A DNA stretch of 64,000 bases from Maylandia zebra. Its lineage: Eukaryota > Chordata > Actinopteri > Cichliformes > Cichlidae. The notes beneath the pieces are model-generated. The model made no database searches. It was not told the origin of the DNA and saw nothing but the letters and a program-made list of their open reading frames with translations. The translations under genes were made by a program, and so were the position numbers. This document shows positions 44,276-64,000 of this stretch, in pieces. Location: NCBI RefSeq assembly GCF_041146795.1, contig NC_135180.1:39093294-39157293 (forward strand). The letters run 5' to 3'. The first letter of the stretch is position 1, and the number at the start of each line of letters is the position of its first letter.

Positions 44276-45215
44276 GCCTCGCAGAGCTCCCACACAAACG
44301 TCTGGTTTTTATTACCTAAAGATCCAAAAACCACATGTGGCTCTGTGTGTGCAGTTCAGCGGGTCTCTCCGTTTTTGGCATTTTTATTTTCTTCTTTTCT
44401 TATTAGTGGTCTGAATCTGCTTTTAGTGCTTTTCCTTCATGTTCTGTCTGTGACTTTGGTTTTCTTGATGCAGCAGGATGAAAATAATGTGTAACATGTC
44501 AATAAACTGATTCAGTGACATTTCTGTATGTTGTGTCAAAGCCACTAGCCGCTGTCACTGGCTGGGTTGTCATAGCACCGGATAATCAATGCAGTCAGCT
44601 GATCAGATTCTGACAGGACAGTTATTTTAGCGGCTCTGACCTTGGGCCTCCGCCATTGTGCAGCTACCAAACGCTGCAGTTCCTGCAACATCCAGCAGAG
44701 GCAGCAGTGAGTCCCCACAGACACACTGTTTGGTCTCTGGATGATTTCCTCTTTAACAAGAACACTTTTATAACTCTGCTGTTTAAATCATATTAAGGCT
44801 TAAAGTTTGCCTTATTAGGGGCGTGGCCTCTTTGACTGACAGGTGGCTGTAGCTGCTACGTGTTGCTAGGCTTCACCTGAGCTGGTCTGTTTGTGCTGTT
44901 GGAGCTTTTTTATTTTTTTATTTTTTCTGATGACATCATGTGACCAATAACGTGGTTGCTGAGGTTACTGTAGTAACAGACCGTCCATGAAGGCGGAGCT
45001 TATTAGCAGGTACCTGTGTGACAGCGATATCCAGGTTTTAAGACGAGTGGTCACTTTCTACGTGTTCCACCTCCCCGAGCGTGAAAACCTTTTGATCTTT
45101 TTAAGCACAAATAGAGGAGAATCCCAGCAGACATGTTTCTGCTGTTTTCTGGATGACATGATTGACAGGAAGTGACCAGCACTAAAGAAATGACAAGAGA
45201 ATCTCTAAAAATCAC
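44276..45215. other. Tail-to-tail spacer between supt5h and rnaset2
   Basis: It holds the supt5h 3' UTR, with AATAAA at 44501-44506, and then a spacer up to the rnaset2 polyA signal. A segment around 44785-44860 (attaaggcttaaagtttgc) recurs near 48315-48365, so part of the spacer is repeat-derived. Confidence 0.5.
44501..44506 (+). terminator. PolyA signal of supt5h
   Basis: AATAAA 226 bases after the stop codon, followed by a GT-rich stretch (ctgtatgttgtgtc), the usual layout of a cleavage site. Confidence 0.75.
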
Positions 45216-45221
45216 TTTATT
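45216..45221 (-). terminator. PolyA signal of rnaset2
   Basis: AATAAA on the - strand (TTTATT on +), about 100 bases past the rnaset2 stop. Confidence 0.7.
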
Positions 45222-45320
45222 GATGGTTTTTATTTTTCACATTTAAGCTCTTCAGACACTTCTTGCAGTATCTGGGGTAAACCTGCTGCTACTCAGGCTC
45301 CACCTGTGATGGCGGTGGCG

Positions 45321-54330
<9,010 letters not shown>

Positions 54331-54340
54331 CTCCTCCAGA

Positions 54341-55269
54341 CTGCAACACAAAACAGAGCTGAAGTAGAAATGTATTTTCCAATTACTCTCCTGAGACCAA
54401 CTATGCCCTACACCGCTGCTTCCACTGGAATCAGGTGGTGCTGATCATCATCCGTGTGAGCGGCAAAAGCAGAGGATTTGGCAGCTTAAGGAGGCGAGAC
54501 TGTTGCTCCATCAGTCTGGGAACCGTTTCTGCAGCGAGAGATTATTCACAAGCAGGAAACTCACCTCGAAGTCAAAGCATCAAAACCACAAGCTCCTTCT
54601 CAGACTGTGAGTTAGCAGGTGAAAGGTTAAAGTTCACAGCAGTGTGATTAGTGAGGCTGTTTGGGAGGTTTGCAGCACGGCTTAAGTTTGCAAAGCTGCT
54701 GAAGAAAACACAAGACTTCAGGATCAGACCAGACCGGAGGCGATCGCTCTCCCTCCTGCAGCACTTTACCAAACATCACGGCGCTGTCTCCTTACCTGTG
54801 TGTGGTGATGGAGTCTCTGAGGTGGAGCTGGGCGGCTGCAGCTGCTGCACTGAGCAGCTCTGACAGTTTCACTCAGATATTTCTCAAAAAGCAAGAAGTG
54901 AAACTCAGCTCAGTGTTTCTGAGATTAAACAAACTCTGAGTGCTCAGGGGAAGCACGGGCTGTGCTTCACTTCCCTCCACCTGACAGAGGTGGAGCAGTT
55001 TAAACCCTGGGTGGCTGTACAGCCTCCGAGGACTTCTGCTTTCACTCAGCAGGTCTTCATGTTCCTGCTGCCTCTCACTGTAACCCTCGACTCGCCTCAT
55101 GTTTCTGTTTAGCTGTGGAGGCCAGGTCACCCTCCATCATGCAACACAGATGTTTCTATTCTCTTCTAATGTACTCGAGTACATTCATGACAATCAGAAT
55201 TTAGATTAAGGATCATTTGTATTCTCATGCACTCATATTATATTTAGCTGTGCATTAAAATAGGTGCTA
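54341..55269. other. Upstream region of rnaset2
   Basis: It should hold the rnaset2 promoter and a non-coding first exon (the ATG exon begins with an acceptor-like TTGCAG at 54341-54346). I found no further gene. Confidence 0.4.
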
Positions 55270-55430
55270 GCAACGTGGTGCTGCTTCTTACTTCCTTACT
55301 CTGAGTACATTTCACACTCGGTACTTTTTCACCTCTACTTGAGTAAAGAAGTTGAATGAGTACTTCAGGTTATACTGGAGTATTTTTAACACAAGTATCT
55401 GTAATTAAGTAGAAGTACAGATCCCTCTGC
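55270..55430. mobile_element. hAT (Tol2-like) terminal fragment
   Basis: Repeated gagtac/gtactt and acttgagta motifs, as in the subterminal regions of Tol2-related elements. No complete end or target duplication was found. Confidence 0.4.
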
Positions 55431-55587
55431 CATGAGATCCCATGAGTGATGGAAGCAGGTCAGCCGAGCCGGCTGCAGGACTCGGCACGGCGGCCTGAGA
55501 GGAAGGCTCCCTTCTGTGTGCTCGGCCTCATCAGACTCTTCTTACTGAGTGCCTTTTAGCCCAGAGTCGTTCCCTCTGTTTGTCCTG

Positions 55588-55856
55588 GTAATTCAATTTA
55601 GTTTTATTTACACGGCGCCAAATTACAACAGTCACCTCAAAGTGCTTTATATTGGAAGATAGACCCTACAATAATACATACAGAGAAACCCAGCAGCCAG
55701 ATGATCACCTGGGAAGGAAAAACTCCCTTTTAACAGGAAGAAACCTCCGGCAGAACCAGGCTCAGGGAGGGGCGGGGCCATCAGCTGTGATTGGTTGGGG
55801 TGAGAGAAGGAAGACAGGATAAAGACACGCTGTGGAACAGAGACAGAGATAATAAT
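55588..55856 (-). mobile_element. LINE 3' UTR, distal half (split by insertion)
   Basis: Read on the - strand this continues the 3' UTR of the LINE tail at 62489-62895 and ends with the same tgtagggtct ... tataaagcac block as the copy at 8100-8140. The sequence stops at AT (55855-55856), where the ISL2EU-like element begins. Confidence 0.75.
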
Positions 55857-55924
55857 GGACTACTTGCACTAACACTTCCGCGTTCTATGTAGTCCTGCTC
55901 CAGTGCTTCCGGTGCGGTTAAACC

Positions 55925-58386
55925 ATGGCGACGTTCTACACTCGCTGCCTACAAGAGCTCCCAAAATTGAACATCACCGATGTTCATCGGATTTGCAGAG
56001 TGATGACTACCCCCGCCAGCAAATTAGATAAAGGATTTAAGTTATATGCTGCATCATATATACACAACTACGAAGGTAAGAAAACGTAAATTAACCGACA
56101 AAGAAACGCTAGCTAACGTCAAATGCAAACACTACGTTACTCCGCTATGTCCTTCATTTGATGTCAGTTCTCTACATTACATGTTTTCTTAAACGGTGTT
56201 TTATGTCGTCCTAAACTATAGTTGAGGTTTTCTTAACTAATGTCACTTTTGTTGTTAGACACTGTTATAATGGCGTTAGGTAGTTGGCTAACTATGGAGG
56301 TAGTTAACTACCTAATGCTACTCTTGCTAAGTGTAAAATATATATGTTTAAGACATGCTGAAATGAGTAATACAGAAATAATGCTAATGGTACTTGTATC
56401 TTTATTCAGTGTCCAATAAAGACAGGTTGTCAGGGGAGGTCGGTGTGAGAGCCCTGTGCTTCAGGTCAATGAGGAAGAGTGAGGCACCACACAGACTAAG
56501 TGTAGGCAGGAAGCTGTGTAAAGTTGTTAATCCCCGTTCTGTGGGGTTCAGTTCATTTAAGCATTAGTTAAGTTCATTCCTAAAGGCCCATCAACTTGAA
56601 TGTTTTCCTTGTCTCCCTGCTTTATCACTCCTAATTTGACTAGTCAGATAGTTAAATCAACGTGTGTTTGGGTGATCAGAAACATTTGACAACAAGTTAA
56701 TACTGCAAATATACACAATCTAAGTTATTACAGTTATCAAGCATGGTTAAGTTGTTTTAATAGGGAGAGAAGGAAACACTAAGCATTCAGGAGGGTACGT
56801 AACCATAACACTGAACTATGTTCCTGTTCGGCTCTTCCATGAAGATGTTACATTTTTAATTTTCGTTCTTTCTTCTTAGATTAAGCTTCTGGATTCATCG
56901 CCGGTGATACTGACACATAGCCAGTGCTCCTGTGTGGCAGGCGCTGTTATGTGCAATCACACAGTGGCACTGCTCTTCCAAACAGCACACTACTCACAAC
57001 TCAGAGTGCCGGTTGTCCCCCCTGTGCATAGCTGCACGGAATCTGAACAGCAATGGCACAAGCCACGGACAGTGGTAATTTAAATGAGGTTAAAGTTTTT
57101 GAATTAGTCCATGTTTACATATGAACAGCAACACCATCCATAGTAAATGTGTCTTCTGTTAGGGTGTGAGGCCAGGACCCATCAACTCCATGATCTTCAC
57201 TGAGCCGGTACCAGGACGGCCCAGACTGGAGTACGGTAATTAGATTTGTAAAATTTGGTTTCATGTGTTACAAATGTATGTTGCTATTTTTTTCATACAT
57301 ACATGTGTCAGAATAGGTATTAATTTACATACAACATTACACTTTCTGAAGACGGCTAACTCAGTCATGTACATATACATCCCAGTCTCTAACTTATGCA
57401 CCACTGTTTTACACCTTTTAGTTTTTAGTTTAGTTGTTGTTCAGTATAACAACCTTCTTCCTTACATTATTGTCATTGATGTTTTCTTTAGGAGTGGCTT
57501 CTACAGAGGCATGGTGGGTCCGTTACCAGATCCCTGCTTGTTCAGAATAACGGAGGCATATGCAAAATTTAATATTGAGGACAGGCCACTTGTGACCACA
57601 ATGAACATGAGACCTGACAAGCAGCTTGTGGAAAGTGCCTTTGGGCTGGTGCAGGAGGGCAGTGTTCTGTCATATCAGCAGCCGGTTTTGACAACCCGGT
57701 ACATCACACTACACCGCGATGCACCACCAACACCGCACTTGCCTCTGGAGGGGTATGACATCTTGCCATCAGATTGTGTGTTTGTGTGCTCAGAAGAAGA
57801 GCTTCTGCATCTGAAAAGCTTGTCTGTAACTCTGGAAATGGCTCACAAAATAGAGGAAGCTACACGTGAGCAAAGCTCTTCGTCCGAGTGGCATCAGCTC
57901 CGCAGGCCCAGAGTGACTGCCTCTAGGTTTCGGGAGGCGTGTCACGTCAGAGGCCAGAGCTCGGCCGAGTCACTAGCAGAGCGTATATTGAAGGGAACAA
58001 GGCAGACAGCAGACATGAGGAGAGGAACTCAGATGGAGCCTGCAATAGCAGCAGAGTATAGTAGGCTAATGAATGTTAACTACTCACCCTGCGGTCTGGT
58101 CATTCACCCCATTGCCCCCTGGCTTGCTGCATCTCCTGATGGTGTTGTTTTTGACCCCAATGAATACCCCCAGTTTGGCTTCGTCGAATTCAAATGTCCC
58201 AATGTACAAAACTTTATTGACTGCAAATATGTGCAGATGGAATGTGGCACCCCTAAACTAAAAAAGAGCCACGCATATTACTGGCAAGTGCAAGGACAAC
58301 TGCTCATCAGTGGGATGCAGTGGTGTGACTTTGTTGTGTGGGCACAAGAGGACTACCTAGTGCAAAGAATATATGTGGCAGGATGA
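55925..58386 (+). CDS. SWIM zinc finger / YqaJ-type nuclease protein of the transposon, 3' end broken
   Basis: Exons 55925-56075, 56410-56501, 56880-57074, 57163-57230, 57492-58386 keep frame and give about 466 aa. Exon 3 has the SWIM finger pattern C-S-C-x6-C-N-H. The last exon has a YqaJ/lambda-exonuclease fold: EWHQLRRPRVTASRF, ASPDG (catalytic Asp), VEFKCP (Glu-x-Lys) and YYWQVQGQL, all with key residues kept. The family is thought to process DNA ends; its role in transposition is unproven. The apparent stop at 58384-58386 lies inside a solo LTR that begins at 58374. The native frame resumes after the LTR at about 59597 and ends at TGA 59688-59690, so about 30 native C-terminal codons are separated. 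The exon 4 donor (GTACGG at 57231) was chosen to keep frame. Confidence 0.75.
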
Positions 58387-59592
58387 ATGTTATCCCGCGG
58401 TCCAACCCACTTTCAGCCTGGCCCATTAGGGGGCGCTGGTATAAATAGTGGCCATTTGAGTGTCTCTGCATTGCTTGCCTGTGATCTCCTTTTTGGTCAC
58501 CTGACTTCCTCGGTGTGGTAGAGATCGTTTGTGGGTTACTCTAAAGTCTCCATCGCGGCTGGTCGTAGCTATAGAAGCCTCCTCTGAGCTATTCTGCTTA
58601 CGTTCTATGACCCGGCTTACTTGGTACGTAATCAACTTTTGTTACGCTCTCTGCCTTCTATTGTTCTTTTATAGTAATTATTTATTATGTTTCGCAGGAA
58701 GTGTGGACCTTAGTTTTGCGCCAAGCTACGCGAACTGAAGTGCTGCTGTTTTGCCTTGCTGTGCTTTTACCGTCTGTTCCCGTTGTGAGAATTCTTTCCC
58801 TGCTGCTGTCAGCTTTTACAGTGGACGTCGGCGTGGACAACGGCCATATGCATGCCGGTTATCGGAGTCAGCTGGCGTGCATATTGATTGACTGTTAACT
58901 TATCGTCGTGTGGACGGCAAGTTGGAGCAGTACGGCGATTCCGTTTGCTCCAGATTTTAGAGTTTTATTCAGATTGTATGTGGTTTTATTGCTTTTTGAT
59001 TTGTAGTTTGGATTCTCTGTTACACCACTGGTGGGAGGCCCTTTTTCTAGCTGTAGATCACCAGTGTGGTCCTGCAGTTGGGTTATCCCCCGGTGCTACA
59101 CATTAGTTTGTTGTAATATATTAAAATTTTCTTTGTTTCTTTTATTCAGATGCGGAGTGCCGACGTGGAGGAGACTAGGGTGCCTTGGTGGTGGGATCCC
59201 TTGAGTGTACACACCTGCCTTGTTTAGTTTATTAGTGTGAGTGTGTGTGATAGTGTGTTGCACTTGTGTTTTGGGTGTGTTTTCTTTCTTTAGTTTGTGT
59301 GTGGCATCCCTGCCCCTCCACTGGTAAGCCTCAGCTCTGAATACCTTTTTAAGCATATTTGTACTTGAATATTTATGATTGTGCTTTTATATGGTGTTTT
59401 AAATAATTATTAATAAATTGTCAATTTGTTTATTATTGAACCTCGTCTCTGGATTGAGTATAGCGAACCTAAGTGCCTTTTTGGTGATTTAGTGTCATTT
59501 CCAGTATTCTCTGGGTGAAATTCCCAGGGTGGCGTTGTCGTTCTTTAAAACTGAAGAGTATTTACTTTATATCCCAACCTCGTCTCGCCACA
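58374..59592 (+). mobile_element. Solo LTR inserted in the YqaJ gene
   Basis: 1219 bp with inverted ends TGTGGC and GCCACA, flanked by TATA on both sides (58370-58373 and 59593-59596). It has a TATAAATA box at 58440-58447 and AATAAA at 59412-59417, the promoter-to-polyA order of an LTR in + orientation. No coding domain. The 4-bp duplication fits Ty3/gypsy, BEL or a retrovirus-like group. Confidence 0.82.
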
Positions 59593-59690
59593 TATACATG
59601 GATACAGATGTGCACAATGCAATCAGAGAAAAGGCAGACTATTTCTTTTTTTACATATATATGCCAAGATACCTGTGTTTGAAAAAATGA

Positions 59691-60300
59691 ACAGTGAAAA
59701 CAGCAAAAAGAAAAACAGATCCTTCAGGCTGGCTGGAACAAAATAACTGATGTTTTATTTTCAATATATTTCATGAATTCTTTTGTTGTTACATGTTACT
59801 TTTATGTGACATCAATAAACTGTTATTTAAGCAATGGCATCAATTTAATTTTTAAAAACACACATTAAAACGTTGAATTTGTGCAGAACTTATTTACATG
59901 GTAAGTATTTAAAACTCCATGCCTAGCATACTGATATACATTTAGACAATAACTGAACTGTAGAAAATGACAAATGGTATTTTTGATGTTCCAAAAGCTC
60001 AATGTCACTTATGATTTTAAAACGATTTAGTGATTTACTTTATAATTTTGATAAACAGTTTTGTTGAATCTGAATAGTAATATAGTAATATAATTAAACA
60101 GTATTATTAACATTAAACATTTGCAATGAATTTGAATTATCAATAACTGAAACTCAACTATCAGCACTCAAGTACCAGTTCTGTAATCAAGTATTGTCAG
60201 CTGAGAAGGAAGAAATGCAACTGTAGTGGCCTCAGCTGCAGGTCATTTTCCATAAGTTACTTGTACTGGCACTGGTGTCTTGGGAAAAATCCATCTTGTC
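59691..60300. other. Spacer between the two convergent transposon genes
   Basis: AT-rich. It has AATAAA-like motifs for both directions (for example atcaataaactg near 59812) and no open frame of note. Confidence 0.5.
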
Positions 60301-62378
60301 TCACTTAACCCATTTTTTAACTAATGCTGTGTTCTGGTAATTTGACAGCATACATGCCACTGCAAACAGTTGGTTGATATTATAAACATGTGACATGGTA
60401 ATGATGCTATCAAAAAGTTTGTTCTGTTTGATCCTCCTAATGACTCGCTCCACATGCACCCTGAGTCTGGCTATGGCCTGCGTCTCCTTAACCTGGTATG
60501 CTGGCATCTGCTTCTGCTTAGATAGAAAAGGTGGGCAGTACACTTTGCATTTACAACAATCAGTGATTAGGAAGCCCTTATCTACCATCACTGCCATGTC
60601 TTCAGTCAACTTCTCAGCAATGCCTGATTGTTTGAATAGTTCCTTGTCACTAACCGAACCAGCATACAGATTAGAGATGAATGTCACTGGACCATGTGGA
60701 GCTATGCCAACCAGGGCTTTCATCGTACAGTGGGATTTGTACGAAGAGTACATTTCACTTTGGAGAAGTGGTGAGGATGGTGTCTGACACCTCAGCTCTG
60801 TACAGTCAAGGATCATCTGGGTGTCTGAGAAATCTTTGAATTCCTCAGTAAGCTTGCACTCCTTCACGTGTAAGCCAGATGCACTGAGACCCCAGTGCAG
60901 TGGCAAGAAAATTTGTCCATGTTGCAATAATGCGGCTCACTGTGGACTGGTGTATGTTAAATCGGTGTGCCAGGTCCCTCTCCTTCAAACCAACTGACAG
61001 GAAAACCAGGAAAAGAAAAAACTCATCAATTGGCTGTAGCAGCTGCCTCTGGAAGGTGAAAACAAAAGGGAAAATGTTACTCCTTAAGCTATGAACTAGT
61101 AAAATTATGCTTTTCTTGGCTAAATGTTTTGTAATGGTTAGGCATACCATACTGTACCATGGGGTAAACAATGAGGTGCTGTAGTGCACAGGTGTATGTA
61201 TGTAAAGGATACTGAGTCTAGCATACATACACCTGTGTATGTATGCTACTGTACATAAAGTAATGTTATTGTACATAAATACAATAACATTACACCTCTA
61301 GTTCTAACTACCAACAAACCCATAACCTACTGTTGATGTGCGTGCAGGTGTCAACACTTCTTCGTTCCGATTGGCAGCTGACTTGGCTCTTGAAACCCGG
61401 ATCATTTTATAGATGCAAGGCTCAATCAAAACCCAGAATGCCATCAAATGATCATAGCTTGGAAATCTATTCACGAGAGAGACATACATCATGTCAATCA
61501 TTAATTAACATTACACACTGACATAAAAATAATGTGAACTGTGACAAATATGCTAATGGAATGCTGTATAAAATAGTCTGATTAAGAGTATTTGGTGTTG
61601 TATTTTACCTGTAGCATTAGGATATCGTTTAAATACTAAAGCATCTACATAAAACATACAATCAGCAGAGAAAAAGTAAATTTCTATTTTGTTTTCATTA
61701 AGACTGGAAAAACTTTCTAAATTTAACTGATGGTGACCTTGGTATATTTTAAACAGTTAGCTTGAATAGGACTTAGGTGTACCTGGTATAGAATCGGATG
61801 TCAGTGTCGGAGCCAGCAAAACGCTGTAACCCAAATTCTCGCTGGACACGTAACTCCTGTATTTCCTTCCTCAGAGTCTCCACGTCTTCGGACAGGTCTT
61901 CTGCAGCTGATGCTGATATGTCCAATGCAGACGGCTCAGGGACTGAGCAGTAGTCATGATCTCTTGTAAGACTGTGCTCTTCTTGATCGTCAGGAGGAAC
62001 TAGTTCAGGGCGTCGCTCCGTTCTCTCCCAAACACTACGCCGCGGTGGTTCAACTTTATAGCCATTCCACTCAAAAAGTGTTGGTACAGCACCTTTAATA
62101 AGCCTCCTTCGACCATCGAGGGTTGTTGGCTCTATGAGTTGATCACTGGCAAAGTGTCTGCAGCAGACCCTGGTGTGAGAGGTAATCGTGAAATGATCCC
62201 GGCGTATGTTTACCAGCCATTGTCTTCTCAAGTCGGAATGGGTTGGAAAGGCATGAAAACTTAGTATGCCGTTAAATTTGGCTGAAGCTGAACAAAGTGG
62301 GACACAGCAATGCTCGGAGTATTTCTTCTCCTGTTTTTGAAAATGTTCTGTTTTAAATACTTTCCTTTTTATACTCAT
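60301..62378 (-). pseudogene. THAP-domain DDE transposase of the ISL2EU-like element, one frameshift
   Basis: Three exons on the - strand: 61783-62378, 61331-61466, and 61048 down to 60301. Exon 1 carries a THAP zinc finger: C-x4-C near the start (residues about 24-29), the invariant Trp, C-x2-H, and the closing AVPTLF motif; a Leu/Glu-rich coiled coil follows. Exon 3 has a helix-turn-helix (LAHRFNIHQSTVSRII) and the DDE_4 core: ILDCTE (Asp), MVDKGF (Asp) and HVERVIRRIK (Glu). Between WLTREGVQAY and EEFKD (about 60845-60855) the frame shifts, so this copy would make a protein cut before the catalytic core. All other blocks look intact. A sequencing error is an alternative. Confidence 0.78.
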
Positions 62379-62488
62379 TCTGAAGCGACATTAGCATAGC
62401 TACCGATAGATAAGCAAACGTACCGGAAACGCACAAGCGGTACTATTTGGAAACGGAAATACGTCACATGCCCTAGTGCAAGTAGTCT

Positions 62489-62895
62489 ATAAGTAATGAT
62501 TAAATGCAGAGAGGTCTGTTAACACATAGTGAGTAAAGAAGAAACACCCAGTGCATCATGGGAATCCCCGGCAGCCTACGTCTATTGCAGCATAACTAAG
62601 GGAGGATTCAGGGTCACCTGGTCCAGCCCTAACTATATGCTTTAGCAAAAAGGAAAGTTTGAAGCCTAATCTTGAAAGTAGAGATAGTGTCTGTCTCCTG
62701 AATCCAAACTGGAAGCTGGTTCCACAGAAGAGGGGCCTGAAAACTGAAGGCTCTGCCTCCCATTCTACTTTTAAATACTCTAGGAACAACAAGTAGGCCT
62801 GCAGAGCGAGAGCGAAGTGCTCTAATAGGGTGATATGGTACTACAAGGTCATTAAGATAAGATGGGGCCTGATTATTTAAGACCTTGTATGTGAG
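62489..62895 (-). mobile_element. LINE 3' end, proximal half (split by insertion)
   Basis: Its - strand sequence is almost identical to 7680-8090: the same polyprotein ending and the same start of the 3' UTR. It continues at 55854 beyond the ISL2EU-like element. Similarity to the first copy fades near 62895, although a related frame extends to 63048. Confidence 0.75.
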
Positions 62896-63850
62896 TTCAC
62901 GTCTGAACGTTTTTGTCTTAAGGGACACGTTAATAGATTCCTCTTGACATCTGGACCATAAGAGCATGACTTTCAGATGCTGTAGATAGTTTATTTTGTA
63001 GGTCTGACACTTCCTCTTTTCTCCTCCACTTCCTTTTTTGTGTTTCAACTAAAACAATGTTATTTGTTACTGACAGAAAAAAGAGCGTAAAGGAAGCTGT
63101 GACGCACAGACACACTGCTTCATCCCTTGAAGCCTTTAATGTTTGAATGATTCATGAGAGAAAAACAGAGTTCCACAAAGTGGGAGAAATGTTGCTCAAG
63201 AGCACTTAAGCATTACGCCAAAGCCCGACTGCTTGGGTGGCTCAAGACTTTTGCACAATGCAAAGCTGCAGTGTCGTGTTTACTTCCTGCCGAGCGCAGA
63301 CAGTTTGGCCTCTGCAGCAGATCGTAGTTTGGCAGCGTGTCAGAAACACTGAGACTCTGTGTGTGTGTGTGTGTGTGTGCGCATGTCCTTGTGAGGTTGA
63401 AGAGAGGCAGCACAGCTCGACATGAATCACCTCGTGGTAACTACAGCTCTTCTTTTTCTTCTTTTTCTCACACTTCTGTGTGTGCGTGTGTGTGTGTGCG
63501 TGTGTGTGTGTGAAGCTTCGGCATATCTAATGTGAGTTAGACGAGCTGAAGGGCAGACAGCGCGCAGGGCGCCGCGATCAGGCCTGACCTTTGGATCAGC
63601 AGCTCAGGTTTACTCCGTCTGCATTATCAGTTTTTAACGATAGAGGATCTGTTGACGGGCTGCAGCTGTTTCCACCTCGTTTCTCTCGCACACACCTGTT
63701 GCTCACCTGTTAGTCACACAGTGCAGCAGCACGTCCACAATGACGCACACACAGCAGAGAGAGAGAGAGGCTGTTTGCTTCAAACGTTCCTAATATTCTG
63801 TCCACCGCACTAACACAGGGGCTAGAGCTGTTGCATTGTTTGGTGTTATA

Positions 63851-63904
<54 letters not shown>

Positions 63905-64000
63905 AACATGTGACATGATTTTAAAGGCTCGTGAGAAGTGCTGGTGAGAGCTCTGAGGATCAGATCGAAGGTCACCAGTTTACGCAGCAGTGACCTCTGT
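62896..64000. other. Right edge, no gene recognised
   Basis: Contains GT microsatellites (about 63358-63379, 63478-63512 and 63857-63902), whose translated frames are artefacts. I see no exon, RNA gene or complete transposon. Confidence 0.45.
63857..63902. repeat. (GT)n microsatellite
   Basis: About 22 GT units, pure. Confidence 0.95.

Larger units (their letters stand above)
55857..62488. mobile_element. ISL2EU-like DNA transposon, 6.6 kb, two genes
   Basis: The ends share GACTACTTGCACTA as inverted repeats (left from 55858, right ending 62487). The dinucleotide AT flanks both sides (55855-55856, 62489-62490). It carries two convergent genes: a SWIM/YqaJ nuclease protein on + and a THAP/DDE transposase on -. 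By family knowledge, ISL2EU elements (the PHIS group with PIF/Harbinger and Spy) have AT target duplications, an IS5-like DDE transposase and a second gene with a YqaJ domain. The element sits inside a LINE 3' UTR and is itself carrying a solo LTR. The superfamily name is from memory and needs a search. Confidence 0.8.

Overview
The window is vertebrate, almost certainly teleost, nuclear DNA. It has spliced genes with GT-AG introns, CA/GT microsatellites, and many fish-type transposons (hAT MITEs, Tc1-like, tRNA-SINEs, LINE tails, LTRs, an ISL2EU-like element). The exon models below were built by hand from reading frame and splice phase. No alignment or transcript was available.

Layout. (1) Positions 80-6095, + strand: the last two exons of a very Ser/Pro-rich protein whose 5' end lies outside the window; I could not name it. 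(2) 6.1-13.8 kb: repeat-rich intergenic DNA with a (TA)50 array, a LINE tail, a possible LTR, and a Tc1-like relic with a solo LTR inside it. (3) 13829-19207, +: a four-exon secreted cytokine of the IL-15 family, best guess il15l. (4) 19.6-24.4 kb: a hAT element with perfect 8-bp target duplications and a 65-bp perfect hairpin, then a decayed hAT transposase. (5) 25669-25893, -: triap1, divergent from (6) supt5h, 26951-44275, +, 29 coding exons, about 1084 aa, complete (Spt5/DSIF). (7) rnaset2 family gene, 54330-45321, -, 8 coding exons, about 270 aa, tail-to-tail with supt5h. (8) 55.6-62.9 kb: a nested transposon stack. A LINE 3' end was split by a 6.6-kb ISL2EU-like element, whose YqaJ-nuclease gene was later broken by a solo LTR. 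(9) 62.9-64 kb: no gene seen.

The host genes have separate roles: transcription elongation (supt5h), mitochondrial lipid transfer and apoptosis control (triap1), cytokine signalling (il15l) and acid RNase (rnaset2). The strongest unusual signals are the nested stack, the THAP/DDE transposase plus SWIM/YqaJ nuclease gene pair, the hairpin inside the hAT element, upstream AUGs before il15l, an Asp replacing the first His of the RNase T2 CAS II motif, a 12-nt supt5h microexon, and three splice acceptors that sit directly behind GT repeats.
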